From Psychrosphaera sp. B3R10 (GTDB taxonomy: Bacteria > Pseudomonadota > Gammaproteobacteria > Enterobacterales > Alteromonadaceae), in contig NZ_JAHKQH010000042.1 in assembly GCF_018861025.1 (NCBI RefSeq), forward strand, positions 206,321 through 270,320: a stretch of 64,000 nucleotides of DNA. Direction: 5' to 3'. The notes under the pieces were generated by a model. The model saw nothing but the letters and a program-made list of their open reading frames with translations, was not told where the DNA came from and made no database searches. Both the position numbers and the translations under genes were made by a program. Each line of letters opens with the position of its first letter. Position 1 is the first letter of the stretch. Positions 45,047 to 54,288 of this stretch are shown here, in pieces.

Positions 45047-45073
45047 AAAAGAACGTCAATTAGACGTTTTATA
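45047..45073. terminator. Weak hairpin between gcvT and gcvH
   Basis: AACGTC and GACGTT form a 6-bp stem with loop AATTA, flanked by an A run before and four Ts after. It could attenuate transcription from gcvT into gcvH, or act in the reverse direction where five Ts follow. Confidence 0.35.
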
Positions 45074-45188
45074 AAGAAATTATCGTTTGCAGGTTGAAGT
45101 ATAGCCGCACACCAATTATCTTTTCCAAGGTATGTGGCTAAATTTGTAAATAACTAAACTTAAATTATCTATCCTAAGGAACATAATA

Positions 45189-45578
45189 ATGAGCAATATT
45201 CCATCGGACTTAAAATATGCTTCGTCTCACGAATGGGTTCGTAACGAAGGTGAAGGCGTTGTTACTGTAGGTATTTCAGAGCACGCACAGGAACTTTTGG
45301 GCGACATGGTATTTGTTGACTTGCCTGACGTAGGCGACGAATATGCCGCTGGTGACGATTGTGCAGTTGCAGAATCAGTTAAAGCAGCATCAGACATTTA
45401 TGCTCCTGTTGCGGGCGAAATTGTTGCTGTAAATGAAGAATTAGAAGACTCTCCAGAAACAGTTAATAACGACCCATACGGTGACGGTTGGTTGTTCAAA
45501 ATTAAAATGGAAGACGCTTCTGAACTAGAAGATCTTCTAGACGCAGAAGGTTACGCTCAGTCTATCGACGAAGACTAA
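45189..45578 (+). CDS. gcvH: Glycine cleavage system H protein
   Basis: 129 residues, full length. The lipoyl lysine lies in [16 protein letters not shown], and [22 protein letters not shown] and [13 protein letters not shown] are typical. The H protein shuttles the aminomethyl group between the P and T proteins. RBS AAGGA lies upstream. A strong terminator follows. Confidence 0.97.
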   Translation: MSNIPSDLKYASSHEWVRNEGEGVVTVGISEHAQELLGDMVFVDLPDVGDEYAAGDDCAVAESVKAASDIYAPVAGEIVAVNEELEDSPETVNNDPYGDGWLFKIKMEDASELEDLLDAEGYAQSIDED

Positions 45579-45594
45579 TCGTAAATGAATTAAG

Positions 45595-45644
45595 GCCCCG
45601 TTAACTCATCTCTATAGGAAATGTAACGGGGCTTCTTTGTTTTT
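45595..45644 (+). terminator. Rho-independent terminator after gcvH
   Basis: GCCCCGTTA and TAACGGGGC form a perfect 9-bp stem with a 20-nt loop, followed by TTCTTTGTTTTT. It implies that gcvP has its own promoter in the following 200 bp, or is reached by partial read-through. Confidence 0.85.
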
Positions 45645-45850
45645 GCGCTGCAGTTTTATGGGGTTGTTTAGGCAAACCATATCCTGCAACGCAAATTGTA
45701 ATCGTTTAAGTCTAGGTGCTTGGTTAGGCCAGAAAACGGTTTCAATGCAAAAGTACTATTTGTCGATTTACGCACCTTTCACTTTACATGGTGTTTAAAA
45801 CGCAAAGCCGATTTACAACACATACAGCAATTTTAGGAAGTCGCACTACC

Positions 45851-48769
45851 ATGACCGAAAAAACCAGCTTACAGCAACTAGAGCAACACGACATTTTCAT
45901 TCGCCGTCATATTGGTCCAAGCCAAAGTGACCAGTCAGAAATGTGTCAAGTGTTAGGCGTAAGTTCAGTGGATGAGCTAATTGACCAAACGGTCCCAGGT
46001 TCGATTCGTTTAGACAAAGATATGAACATTGGCGACGCGCAAACAGAAGAAGAGACGTTAGCGTATTTAAAACAAGTTGCTGGTGAAAACAAGGTTGCAA
46101 AATCTTATATCGGTTTAGGTTACCACCCAGTGTCGGTTCCTAACGTTATTTTACGTAACGTTATGGAAAACCCAGGATGGTATACAGCGTATACGCCTTA
46201 CCAACCTGAAATTGCTCAGGGTCGTTTAGAATCGTTGTTGAACTTCCAACAAATGACTATCGACCTAACAGGCTTAGATTTAGCAAGTGCATCATTATTA
46301 GACGAAGCAACTGCAGCAGCAGAAGCGATGGGTCTAGCAAAACGTGTTTCTAAAGCCAAAAAAGCCAATAGCTTCTTTATTGCAGACGATGTTTTCCCTC
46401 AAACCATTGACGTTGTTAAAACCCGTGCAGAAATGTTTGGTTTTGACGTAATCATCGACAAAGCAGAAAAAGCCCCAGAATTAGAAATCTTCGGTGCCTT
46501 GTTCCAATACACAGGTGCAGAAGGTCAAGTAAACGATATCAAACCTTTGATTGCTGGCGTTCAAGCCAATAAAGCCGTTGCATTAATTGCAGCCGATATC
46601 ATGAGCTTATTATTATTAGAAGGCCCAGGTCATTTAGGCGCAGATGCCGTATTAGGTTCTGCTCAACGATTTGGTGTTCCTATGGGTTATGGTGGCCCAC
46701 ACGCGGCGTTTTTCGCCACAAGCGACAAGCATAAACGTTCATTGCCTGGCCGTATCATTGGTGTGTCTAAAGACCGCCGCGGCAACAAAGCCCTACGTAT
46801 GGCAATGCAAACCCGTGAACAACATATTCGTCGTGAAAAAGCCAATTCAAATATTTGTACCGCTCAAGTTTTGCTTGCCAACATGGCGGCATTTTATGCG
46901 GTATACCACGGTCCTCAAGGCCTTAAAACAATTGCAACTCGCATTAACCGTATGGCAGACATATTTGCCGCAGGTCTTACTGCTAAAGGCGTTTCACTTG
47001 TTAATGCAACTTGGTTCGACACCATCACATTTGTGGCACCAAACAAAGATGAAATTTTAGCCCGTGCTAAAGGTAAGTTAGTAAACTTCCGTACCGATCT
47101 TGAAGGCAAGTTGTCAGCAACGTTAAACGAAATCACTTCACAAGCCGATTTACTTGAGTTGTTTGATGTCGTTTTAGGCGAAGGTCACGGTTTAGATGTA
47201 AGTGTGATTGACGCACAAATTGTTGCCCAAGACGGCTCGTCTATCCCTGCTGAATATGCTCGTAAAACAGACGTATTAACGCATCCAGTATTTAATTCTT
47301 ACCAAAGCGAAACAGAAATGTTGCGTTATATCCGTAAGTTAGAGGGTAAAGACTTATCGCTTAATCACTCAATGATCTCATTGGGTTCTTGTACCATGAA
47401 GCTAAACGCAACTGCGGAAATGATCCCAGTGACTTGGCCAGAATTTGGTAACTTGCACCCATTCTGTCCTGCGGACCAAGCTTTAGGTTACCGTAAGATG
47501 ATTGGTGAATTGTCAGATTGGTTAATCGACGTAACCGGTTACGACAATATTTCTATGCAACCTAACTCAGGTGCACAGGGTGAATACGCCGGTTTGATTG
47601 CAATTCGTAAATATCACGAAAGCAATGGCGATCATCACCGCAACATTTGCTTAATCCCAAGCTCTGCACACGGCACTAACCCTGCATCTGCGCAAATGGC
47701 CAGCATGAAAGTGGTTGTTGTTGAATGTTTACCTGACGGTAACGTCAACATGGAAGACTTAAAAGCAAAAGCGGAATTACACGCTGATGCGCTGTCTTGC
47801 ATCATGATCACGTACCCGTCAACTCACGGTGTATACGAAGAAACCATTAAAGAAGTATGTGAAATTGTTCACCAGTTTGGCGGTCAAGTTTATCTTGACG
47901 GTGCAAACATGAACGCCCAGGTTGGCTTAACTTCACCTGGCTTTATCGGTGCCGACGTTTCCCACTTAAACTTACACAAAACCTTCTGTATTCCACACGG
48001 TGGCGGCGGCCCAGGTATGGGACCAATTGGCGTTAAAGCGCATTTAGCACCATTTTTACCAAACCACGTCGTGAGCAAAGTTGAATTTTTTGGCGACAAC
48101 AATGTCGACAACGTGGGAACAGAAAACGGTGCGGTTTCTGCTGCACAATATGGCTCTGCGGGCATCTTACCAATTTCATGGGCCTACATTGCCATGATGG
48201 GTAAACATGGCTTACGCCAAGCAACAGAAGTGGCTATCTTAAACGCCAACTATGTAATGGAACGATTAAGCAAACACTACCCAGTATTGTACCGCGGCCG
48301 TAATAACCGCGTAGCGCACGAATGTATTATCGACATTCGTCCACTTAAAGAAAGCTCAGGCATCACAGAAATGGACATTGCTAAACGTCTTAACGACTAC
48401 GGCTTCCATGCACCAACCATGTCGTTCCCAGTTGCGGGTACGTTAATGATTGAACCAACTGAGTCAGAAGCAAAAGTAGAACTAGACCGTTTTGTTGACG
48501 CGATGATTGCCATCCGCGAAGAAATCGCGAAAGTTGAGAACGGCCAATGGACTGTCGACGACAACCCATTAGTTTTTGCACCGCACACAGCTGAAGACGT
48601 ACTAGACCCAGAGTGGAACCGAGCATACGCCCGTGACTACGCCGCATTCCCATGCGCCGCGGTTAAAGAAAATAAATTCTGGCCAACGGTAACTCGAATC
48701 GACGACGTATACGGTGACCGTAACCTAATCTGCTCATGCCCTCCGCTGGATACGTACAGAGAAGATTAG
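45851..48769 (+). CDS. gcvP: Glycine dehydrogenase (decarboxylating), P protein
   Basis: 972 residues from ATG 45851, with AGGAAG upstream; an ATG 21 codons earlier gives an extension not seen in the family. The N-terminal half ([30 protein letters not shown]) and the C-terminal half (MTYPSTHG region, [20 protein letters not shown] with the PLP lysine) are both complete. It decarboxylates glycine and loads the lipoyl arm of the H protein. Confidence 0.97.
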   Translation: MTEKTSLQQLEQHDIFIRRHIGPSQSDQSEMCQVLGVSSVDELIDQTVPGSIRLDKDMNIGDAQTEEETLAYLKQVAGENKVAKSYIGLGYHPVSVPNVILRNVMENPGWYTAYTPYQPEIAQGRLESLLNFQQMTIDLTGLDLASASLLDEATAAAEAMGLAKRVSKAKKANSFFIADDVFPQTIDVVKTRAEMFGFDVIIDKAEKAPELEIFGALFQYTGAEGQVNDIKPLIAGVQANKAVALIAADIMSLLLLEGPGHLGADAVLGSAQRFGVPMGYGGPHAAFFATSDKHKRSLPGRIIGVSKDRRGNKALRMAMQTREQHIRREKANSNICTAQVLLANMAAFYAVYHGPQGLKTIATRINRMADIFAAGLTAKGVSLVNATWFDTITFVAPNKDEILARAKGKLVNFRTDLEGKLSATLNEITSQADLLELFDVVLGEGHGLDVSVIDAQIVAQDGSSIPAEYARKTDVLTHPVFNSYQSETEMLRYIRKLEGKDLSLNHSMISLGSCTMKLNATAEMIPVTWPEFGNLHPFCPADQALGYRKMIGELSDWLIDVTGYDNISMQPNSGAQGEYAGLIAIRKYHESNGDHHRNICLIPSSAHGTNPASAQMASMKVVVVECLPDGNVNMEDLKAKAELHADALSCIMITYPSTHGVYEETIKEVCEIVHQFGGQVYLDGANMNAQVGLTSPGFIGADVSHLNLHKTFCIPHGGGGPGMGPIGVKAHLAPFLPNHVVSKVEFFGDNNVDNVGTENGAVSAAQYGSAGILPISWAYIAMMGKHGLRQATEVAILNANYVMERLSKHYPVLYRGRNNRVAHECIIDIRPLKESSGITEMDIAKRLNDYGFHAPTMSFPVAGTLMIEPTESEAKVELDRFVDAMIAIREEIAKVENGQWTVDDNPLVFAPHTAEDVLDPEWNRAYARDYAAFPCAAVKENKFWPTVTRIDDVYGDRNLICSCPPLDTYRED

Positions 48770-48788
48770 TTTCTTGTTGTCGTACTCT

Positions 48789-48812
48789 AATAAAGTCTGT
48801 GACTTTATTTTG
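48789..48812 (+). terminator. First hairpin after gcvP
   Basis: AATAAAGTC and GACTTTATT form a 9-bp stem with a TGT loop and a short T run, 19 bp after the gcvP stop. It probably works together with the second terminator 50 bp further on. Confidence 0.55.
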
Positions 48813-48858
48813 GTAGTTTGTGAGTCGAATATAGTTTGTGACTCATAAAGAATTGAAT

Positions 48859-48885
48859 AAGGTGAGCTTAGTGCTCACCTTTTTT
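48859..48885 (+). terminator. Rho-independent terminator between the gcv genes and the defence island
   Basis: GGTGAGC and GCTCACC form a 7-bp stem with a TTAGT loop and a following run of Ts; flanking AA/TT extend it. It ends transcription from gcvP and marks the left border of the island with the reverse transcriptases. Confidence 0.8.
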
Positions 48886-48980
48886 GATTATGGGGTATAT
48901 GGATATAACTAATTGATTTTGTTATATTGATGAGTAATCGGCTATTGATTTAGCGACGAAATGTAAATGGAATTTGATAT

Positions 48981-50228
48981 ATGAAAAGCCAATCATTTAG
49001 TAAATCTTCTTTAGCTCGCTGTTTAATGCCTGAGGACTTTTATAATAACAGGATGCTTTCTGACGAAAAGTATAGGTCAAAGTTAATTGAAAACGCGTTA
49101 ATAAAGGCAGATTCAGCATTCAAAAATGGAGCTTCATTTGATAGCTTTTATTTTACTGAAAGTGACAAAAAGAAAGGTAAGAAAACCTATTTCTCTGATG
49201 CTTTGGAGGAAAAAGTAGTATTACGTAAATGTGTTAAAAATCTTATTAGCTGTTCTAAAGTAAAACTCAAAAGTCGAAGTCAAATAGGCAAAGAAATAAG
49301 ATCTTATTTGGCTGAAGGAACTGAATATAGGGTTTATAAACTCGACATCAAATCTTTTTTCGAATCTGTAAATAAACCACTCATTAAAAAATGCCTACAA
49401 CAACAACCTCATTTATCAACTCACACCCAAAATATCTTGCTTGGCTATCTTTCGCACTTTCCTGACTTATTACCAAGAGGACTAGAGTTTTCCCCAATAA
49501 TTGCTGAACTTATATTGAAGAACTTTGACAAAGAGATAAAAAGAGGCAATGACGTTATCTATTACTCTCGATTTGTCGATGATATTTTGTTGATCACAAC
49601 CAAATCTGAGGATAAAAAAAGCTTTCTAAAGAAGATAAGGTCTACTTTGCCAGAAGGGATCACTCTCAACTACAACAAAACGAAAATAATCGATGTTGAA
49701 AATAGGAGTGCTGGCTCTAATGACCCTGTAGCCGCATTTAATTACTTGGGGTACAAGTTTGAGGTTCAGGATTATCAGATACCACCCAAACAAACAAAAG
49801 CACGTTATAGAAAGGTTATCGTTGATCTTTCTGTTTCAAAAGTAAAACAGTTCGAATCAAAGCTTTGTAAAGCCTTGGTAAATTATCGCAACACTGGCGA
49901 CTTTGATTTATTAAATTCTAGAATCAAATTTTTAACAACTAACAGGGATCTGATTCAAAAATCCACAGGCAATAAGATTCCCACCGGGATTTATTACAAC
50001 TACAGCTTAATTGACCCAAATAGCTGCGCTTTAAATAGATTGGATGAAAGTTTACAAAAATTTGTAATAGGTTATGACAATCTCTTTCATAAACCGGGTA
50101 CGCCTGTTTTGAGTTTGAACCAAAAGCGCAGGTTGTTGCAATCTTCATTTAAGAGTGGCTTTAAGAACAGGATATATAAGAAATTTACTCCGTATTGGCT
50201 AAAGGAAATTACAAGCATATGGCTATAA
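48981..50228 (+). CDS. Reverse transcriptase, first RT of a DRT3-type system (Drt3a-like)
   Basis: 415 residues with a reverse transcriptase domain. Motif A is YKLDIKSFFESV (catalytic Asp), and the catalytic box reads SRFVDDILLIT with FVDD at 198-201, so all three metal-binding Asp are present. A KTKIID and FNYLGYKFEV segment follows, typical of bacterial RTs of the retron/DRT kind. No intron maturase, integrase or Cas domain is seen. The stop overlaps the next RT gene by 10 bp. Two adjacent RTs of about 400 and 700 residues match the architecture of DRT type 3 (UG3 with UG8) anti-phage systems. Confidence 0.85.
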   Translation: MKSQSFSKSSLARCLMPEDFYNNRMLSDEKYRSKLIENALIKADSAFKNGASFDSFYFTESDKKKGKKTYFSDALEEKVVLRKCVKNLISCSKVKLKSRSQIGKEIRSYLAEGTEYRVYKLDIKSFFESVNKPLIKKCLQQQPHLSTHTQNILLGYLSHFPDLLPRGLEFSPIIAELILKNFDKEIKRGNDVIYYSRFVDDILLITTKSEDKKSFLKKIRSTLPEGITLNYNKTKIIDVENRSAGSNDPVAAFNYLGYKFEVQDYQIPPKQTKARYRKVIVDLSVSKVKQFESKLCKALVNYRNTGDFDLLNSRIKFLTTNRDLIQKSTGNKIPTGIYYNYSLIDPNSCALNRLDESLQKFVIGYDNLFHKPGTPVLSLNQKRRLLQSSFKSGFKNRIYKKFTPYWLKEITSIWL

Positions 50229-52309
50229 TTAGAAACCAAAAAATTAAACTAGATAAGAAAGATTACTTTCGAGGTTTACTTACCGATACAGCTCCTAATG
50301 ATGTACCAATAATTTTTAGTAATGAAGGTTTCTACGTAAACTCCCATAGAGCTAATACTGAAAACGGTGATAGGCTCAATAAGATTGTAAGTTCAATATA
50401 TGCAAACCACATCGACCCAACTTTAAATAAGCTGAACAATGAAAGTGATGCACTGCAAAAGAAGTTTAGATATTCATCTCCCTTTAAATACAAAATTATT
50501 AAAAATGAATACAGTTTACGCACGCTTTCTCTAACGCACCCTAGGACACAATTAAATTTAGCTGAGTTTTATAGAGATCACAGTCCTGAAATTAACTACC
50601 TATGTAGCAAAAGTAATTTTTCTGTTCGTGCGCCAGTCAAAGTAGGGAATTCATTTACAGTTAATAGCACTCGCAAAATTTCGTCAGAAGATTATAAGAA
50701 CATTGATATCGACACCTTAGAGTCAGAGCTTTACAAAAAATCAGCATCGTCATTTTTTACCTATAAGGGTTATACCAGATTATACAAAATATATAACTCT
50801 GAGCGCTTTGTTCAACTTGAAAAGAAATACAACCAAATGTGGTTGTTAGACATTGCTAATTGTTTCGACAGCATATATACGCATTCAATTTCTTGGGCTG
50901 TTAAAGATAAGCAGTTTATTAAAGAACATGTTACCTATAGCAATCAGGTATGCCAAAAAATGGATACCATAATGCAGAGAAGTAACAACAACGAAACAAA
51001 TGGGATATGTATCGGAGCCGAGTTTAGTAGGGTCTTTTCAGAAATTATTTTCCAAAAAATAGATAAAAATATAGAAGAATTTCTAGATATAAAAATGGGC
51101 TTAAAGCATGAGGTAGACTATGAAGTTATTCGTTACGTTGATGATTATATGATTTTTGCATCATCAGAAAAGGTCGCTAAATCAGTATACAAAGCTATCA
51201 GCGACTGTCTTAATGAATATAATCTATATCTTTCAGACTCCAAGACTCATAAATACTCTAGACCATTTTGCACAGAGAAATCTGCTTTGGTGGTTGGGTT
51301 AAATATGGTTTTAAACGAGCTAGAATCCTCTCTATTTGAAGTTCAATACTTCAATAAACAAAGACAATTGTTCCCCAAAAAAATCTACCGTAAGTTTGGA
51401 TTCAAAAATAACTTCATTGATAAAGTTAAAAAGTTATGTATAGAAAACAAAAGTGACTACTCTTTGCCTTCAAACTTTCTAATTTCCGTGTTTAATAAAA
51501 GAATTAACGAAGTAATTTTGCATTACAGAGCCTATATCAAGAACATTAGACAAAAGGCATTAAAAGAAGGTAAAAACTTGGAGCAAGAAGTACATGATGG
51601 AGTATTAGTTTTTAGAGATGCATTAGAACTTCTGTTAAACCTGACATTGTTTTTTTACAGCGTAAAACCTTCGTTAAGTGCTTCAAACAAAGTCTCTCAA
51701 TCCATAATTAAGATAGATAGATTTGTCCTAGCAGAAATGCCCGAACACCTTGCTTTCATGAGAAACTTTATAATGGCTAGCATATCTGAAAATATGTATT
51801 TCTCCCACGAAGACAGTTATAGGGAAGGTTTTACTCATATAGAGCAGTTGAACATTCTGTTAGCTACAAGTGAGTTTAACGACAACTATCTAGTCAGTGC
51901 CGATCTTATACAACAAATGATTAATAAAAATGAAGAGCCAAGCTATTTTGAAATAGTATCTCTACTTTATTATTGTAAGGGACATGAACAGTATAAAGAA
52001 ATAGTTTCTAGGCTCGAAAAGTTAAGCTTACAGAAAGTGTTGAGGACAGACTTGTCAAAAGATTCCGAAGCTATCCACTTAATTCTTGACTTAATGTGTT
52101 GTCCATATATTTCAAAAGAAGTAAGGCAGACGCTACTAGGTATAGAACTTCAAACCAATATTGAACTAATGGAACTATCTAACACTAATGATGATTACTC
52201 TAATGAGTGTGTGCTGGCAGAGTTATTGAATACTTATTGGTTTGTTAAGTGGTCTAGTCTAGATTTATATGAGTTATTAGCTAGGAAGGAGTTGAATCCA
52301 GTCTACTAA
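50219..52309 (+). CDS. Reverse transcriptase, second RT of a DRT3-type system (Drt3b-like)
   Basis: 696 residues from ATG 50219, with AAAGGA upstream. I prefer it to a start eight codons earlier. The RT core has motif A in MWLLDIANCFDSIYTHS and the catalytic box RYVDDYMIFAS with YVDD at 306-309. The C-terminal ~330 residues are alpha-helical with no known domain, which suits the long RT of DRT3 (UG8). The overlap with the first RT gene implies coupled synthesis. In DRT3, as I recall, the two enzymes make complementary dinucleotide-repeat DNA strands during phage infection. Confidence 0.85.
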   Translation: MAIIRNQKIKLDKKDYFRGLLTDTAPNDVPIIFSNEGFYVNSHRANTENGDRLNKIVSSIYANHIDPTLNKLNNESDALQKKFRYSSPFKYKIIKNEYSLRTLSLTHPRTQLNLAEFYRDHSPEINYLCSKSNFSVRAPVKVGNSFTVNSTRKISSEDYKNIDIDTLESELYKKSASSFFTYKGYTRLYKIYNSERFVQLEKKYNQMWLLDIANCFDSIYTHSISWAVKDKQFIKEHVTYSNQVCQKMDTIMQRSNNNETNGICIGAEFSRVFSEIIFQKIDKNIEEFLDIKMGLKHEVDYEVIRYVDDYMIFASSEKVAKSVYKAISDCLNEYNLYLSDSKTHKYSRPFCTEKSALVVGLNMVLNELESSLFEVQYFNKQRQLFPKKIYRKFGFKNNFIDKVKKLCIENKSDYSLPSNFLISVFNKRINEVILHYRAYIKNIRQKALKEGKNLEQEVHDGVLVFRDALELLLNLTLFFYSVKPSLSASNKVSQSIIKIDRFVLAEMPEHLAFMRNFIMASISENMYFSHEDSYREGFTHIEQLNILLATSEFNDNYLVSADLIQQMINKNEEPSYFEIVSLLYYCKGHEQYKEIVSRLEKLSLQKVLRTDLSKDSEAIHLILDLMCCPYISKEVRQTLLGIELQTNIELMELSNTNDDYSNECVLAELLNTYWFVKWSSLDLYELLARKELNPVY

Positions 52310-52326
52310 GACGTTACTATTTTGAT

Positions 52327-52471
52327 GTGGCAAAAGGTCAATATAACTCAAGTAACTAGCTACGGTTGGTTATGTTGTCTGTCGAGAAAAACAGCGTTCC
52401 TGCGAAGTTCGGATGAGTCTTGATAAGAGGAGGCAACTCCACACACCTGACGTTGAGACCTTTTGTTACAC
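52327..52471 (+). ncRNA. Probable DRT3-associated non-coding RNA with ACACAC template
   Basis: Seventeen bases past the second RT gene lies a foldable stretch of about 145 nt without a gene. GTG (52327-52329) and CAAAAGGTC (52331-52339) pair with GACCTTTTG (52457-52465) and CAC (52469-52471), closing the whole element. Inside, AACTAGC-TACG-GTTGGTT (52354-52371) is a hairpin with G-U pairs, and GGAG-GCAA-CTCC (52429-52440) is a GNRA-tetraloop hairpin. ACACAC (52441-52446) follows it at once. An ACACAC template that yields poly(GT) is, as I recall, the key feature of the DRT3 RNA. Ends are approximate and the promoter is unknown; it may be cut from the RT mRNA. Confidence 0.65.
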
Positions 52472-52498
52472 CATACTCATGTATATAGAGCTTTATAG

Positions 52499-52786
52499 TC
52501 AATGATACCTAGTGGTACAAAGATTTAATTGTTCAATTAGATTTGGGCTGTACCCCATTCGTAATAATTCAAAATCACGAAAATCAATGGCAGCATCTGT
52601 TCCCGTCCCCTGAAGTACATAGACGCTGCCACTGTGCGTTTCAATAATACCTCTGTTAAGGTCACATTTTTCTATGCGAGAGGTGGTGACATAATCATTG
52701 GGTGCGAACCTGTAGGTTTGGTCATCTAGTACAAAGCCATATAAAACCTTGCCTACGAACGTATTATCGTCATTTTTATCAGCCAA
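52499..52786 (-). CDS. Small hypothetical protein
   Basis: 95 residues from TTG 52786; an in-frame stop lies five codons upstream, so no longer start exists, and no clear RBS is visible. The sequence is acidic with segments such as FVGKVLYGFVLDDQTYRF and GIIETHSGSVYVLQGTG, and is not a known family to me. It is convergent with the DRT3-type genes. It may be a small cargo gene of the island or a chance frame, though its protein-like composition favours a gene. Confidence 0.45.
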   Translation of the reverse strand: MADKNDDNTFVGKVLYGFVLDDQTYRFAPNDYVTTSRIEKCDLNRGIIETHSGSVYVLQGTGTDAAIDFRDFELLRMGYSPNLIEQLNLCTTRYH

Positions 52787-52799
52787 ATATTTAACGGCT

Positions 52800-53274
52800 C
52801 ACTAATCTTTTCTACATTTATTGTTGGCTTCATAGCTTTGTTAAAAGCGTTTGACTATATGATCACAACAAAAGGGTTCTTGGAAAGAAACATGAAAAGC
52901 CTATCCAATGCGCGGTAGTAATTACTTTTAAAAGCTGATATTTTACAGATGATTACCTGAATTCCAATTGGTATTGTTATTTATTTCAGGGCTAAGTTAC
53001 TTGCCATTGATGGCGGATCTCGCAACTTTAGTTTGTTTTGGTTCTTTAGTAATTGATAAGCTCTTTAAGGATATTAATATGGAGACAGTATTTTGGTGCG
53101 GGGTGGTGTTTGCGCGGGCAAAGGCTTCAAGTCTAGTACTGGTTCTGAAATAGTAACGATAGCTCGGGATGTAGACGCCACGGGGTAACTCCCTGAGCCC
53201 GCGCCACTTTTTCCTGTGTATGTTTCACTTCTAAGATATCAAAAAATATTTTAAGTTTGTAAAGGGATTTAAGC
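52800..53274. other. Region with decayed coding traces before the DUF2971 gene
   Basis: No intact gene. A short hydrophobic frame at about 52965-53100 (GLSYLPLMADLATLVCF) looks like the remnant of a membrane protein. A GC-rich structured element at 53106-53212 is annotated separately. Confidence 0.4.
53106..53212 (+). ncRNA. GC-rich structured element, candidate small RNA ending in a T run
   Basis: In AT-rich surroundings, GCGCGGGC (53112-53119) and GCCCGCGC (53197-53204) pair perfectly across 77 bp; GTG and CAC extend the stem past a TTT bulge. Inside, GCTCGGGA (53162-53169) and TCCCTGAGC (53190-53198) make a second helix with one bulge. TTTTT follows the closing stem, as in an intrinsic terminator. 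I do not recognise the family. It could be a small RNA, a recombination site or a folded relic. Confidence 0.35.
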
Positions 53275-54009
53275 TTGAAACACCCCGAGATAAAATCGTT
53301 ATTCAAATACTATCCAATAGGTAAAAATCAGCTGAATGCTCTTGCTCAGGGTAAGCTTTGGTATTCAAAACCTGTCCGTTTTAATGACCCCTTTGATACT
53401 CGTTTTTACGTGGATGGTAGGGTTTATACATATGAAAATGAGCTTGATACTAATAAATTAACGGAAGTATTTGGCAGTGATATGTCTGATGCGATAGTGA
53501 CTAAAAAAGTATCTTTAAAAAGTAAGTTGGAGCTATTCAAAAAAGAGATTGAAGAGCTTGGGGTTTTATCGTTAGCGACAAGTAATAAAAATTTATTGAT
53601 GTGGTCGCATTATGCCGATGAGCATTACGGAATGTGTATGGAGTTTGTTCGTAAAGCAGGTAGTAAATTAGCGGATGATATGGAAACTCGACCTATTCAT
53701 TACACTGATAATCACCCAACCTTAACTCCTAAAGCGCTTCTAGATTTCGATAAAAAAATGTCTAGTAAAAGGCGAATCCTTTATGCTAAATCCAAGCATT
53801 GGGGATATGAAGAGGAATGGCGGCATATTCTTGAAGTTGGAGATCAGTTATACCCTTGGCCTGCACCACTCAAAGCTGTCTATTTTGGTTGTAAAGTTGA
53901 AATGCAAGACATCAATCTAGTCCAAAAAGTTATTAATAACAGCAACGTAAAATATTACAAAGCTGATTTAAATAAAAGTACATTTGGCATAAATTTCAAT
54001 GCAGTATAA
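53275..54009 (+). CDS. DUF2971 domain protein
   Basis: 244 residues from TTG 53275, with AAAGGG eight bases upstream that fixes the start. The sequence fits DUF2971: LWYSKPVRFNDPFDTRF near the N-terminus, NLLMWSHYADEHYGMCMEF in the middle, and YAKSKHWGYEEEWRHI. The conserved NDPFD, WSHYA and EEWR motifs are all present. Biochemical function is unknown; such genes are frequent in phage-defence islands. It stands alone between the structured element and the large ATPase gene. Confidence 0.82.
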   Translation: MKHPEIKSLFKYYPIGKNQLNALAQGKLWYSKPVRFNDPFDTRFYVDGRVYTYENELDTNKLTEVFGSDMSDAIVTKKVSLKSKLELFKKEIEELGVLSLATSNKNLLMWSHYADEHYGMCMEFVRKAGSKLADDMETRPIHYTDNHPTLTPKALLDFDKKMSSKRRILYAKSKHWGYEEEWRHILEVGDQLYPWPAPLKAVYFGCKVEMQDINLVQKVINNSNVKYYKADLNKSTFGINFNAV

Positions 54010-54288
54010 ATTTTTAAACTGTCAATTTATAAATTAAGCATTTTCTTGCTTGCCACTTTGTCGCTTGAAATTCCCAAGCTAAATATTCTAGACATCTAAT
54101 ATCGAAGAAAAGGATACATAGAATACCTAAAAAACGATTCTATAAGCCTAAACTTACCTAGCAAAATTAGATGCCCGTCAAGTGGTCGTCAAGAATAACT
54201 TTGCGAGTATATGAGTAGTTAAGACCTAGCACATAATTCTGCAATTTTAACTATATAATTTTTAGACAATATTAGGATTATGTAAAAT

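Noticed and set aside
48981..52309. Group II intron, retron or diversity-generating retroelement
   Set aside because: There is no maturase or endonuclease domain, no domain V-like RNA, no msr/msd near the first RT, and no variable repeat pair. Two tandem RTs point to DRT3.
53106..53212. Integron attC site or SRP RNA
   Set aside because: The outer arms do not fit the RYYYAAC/GTTRRRY core sites, and the SRP apical-loop sequence is missing.
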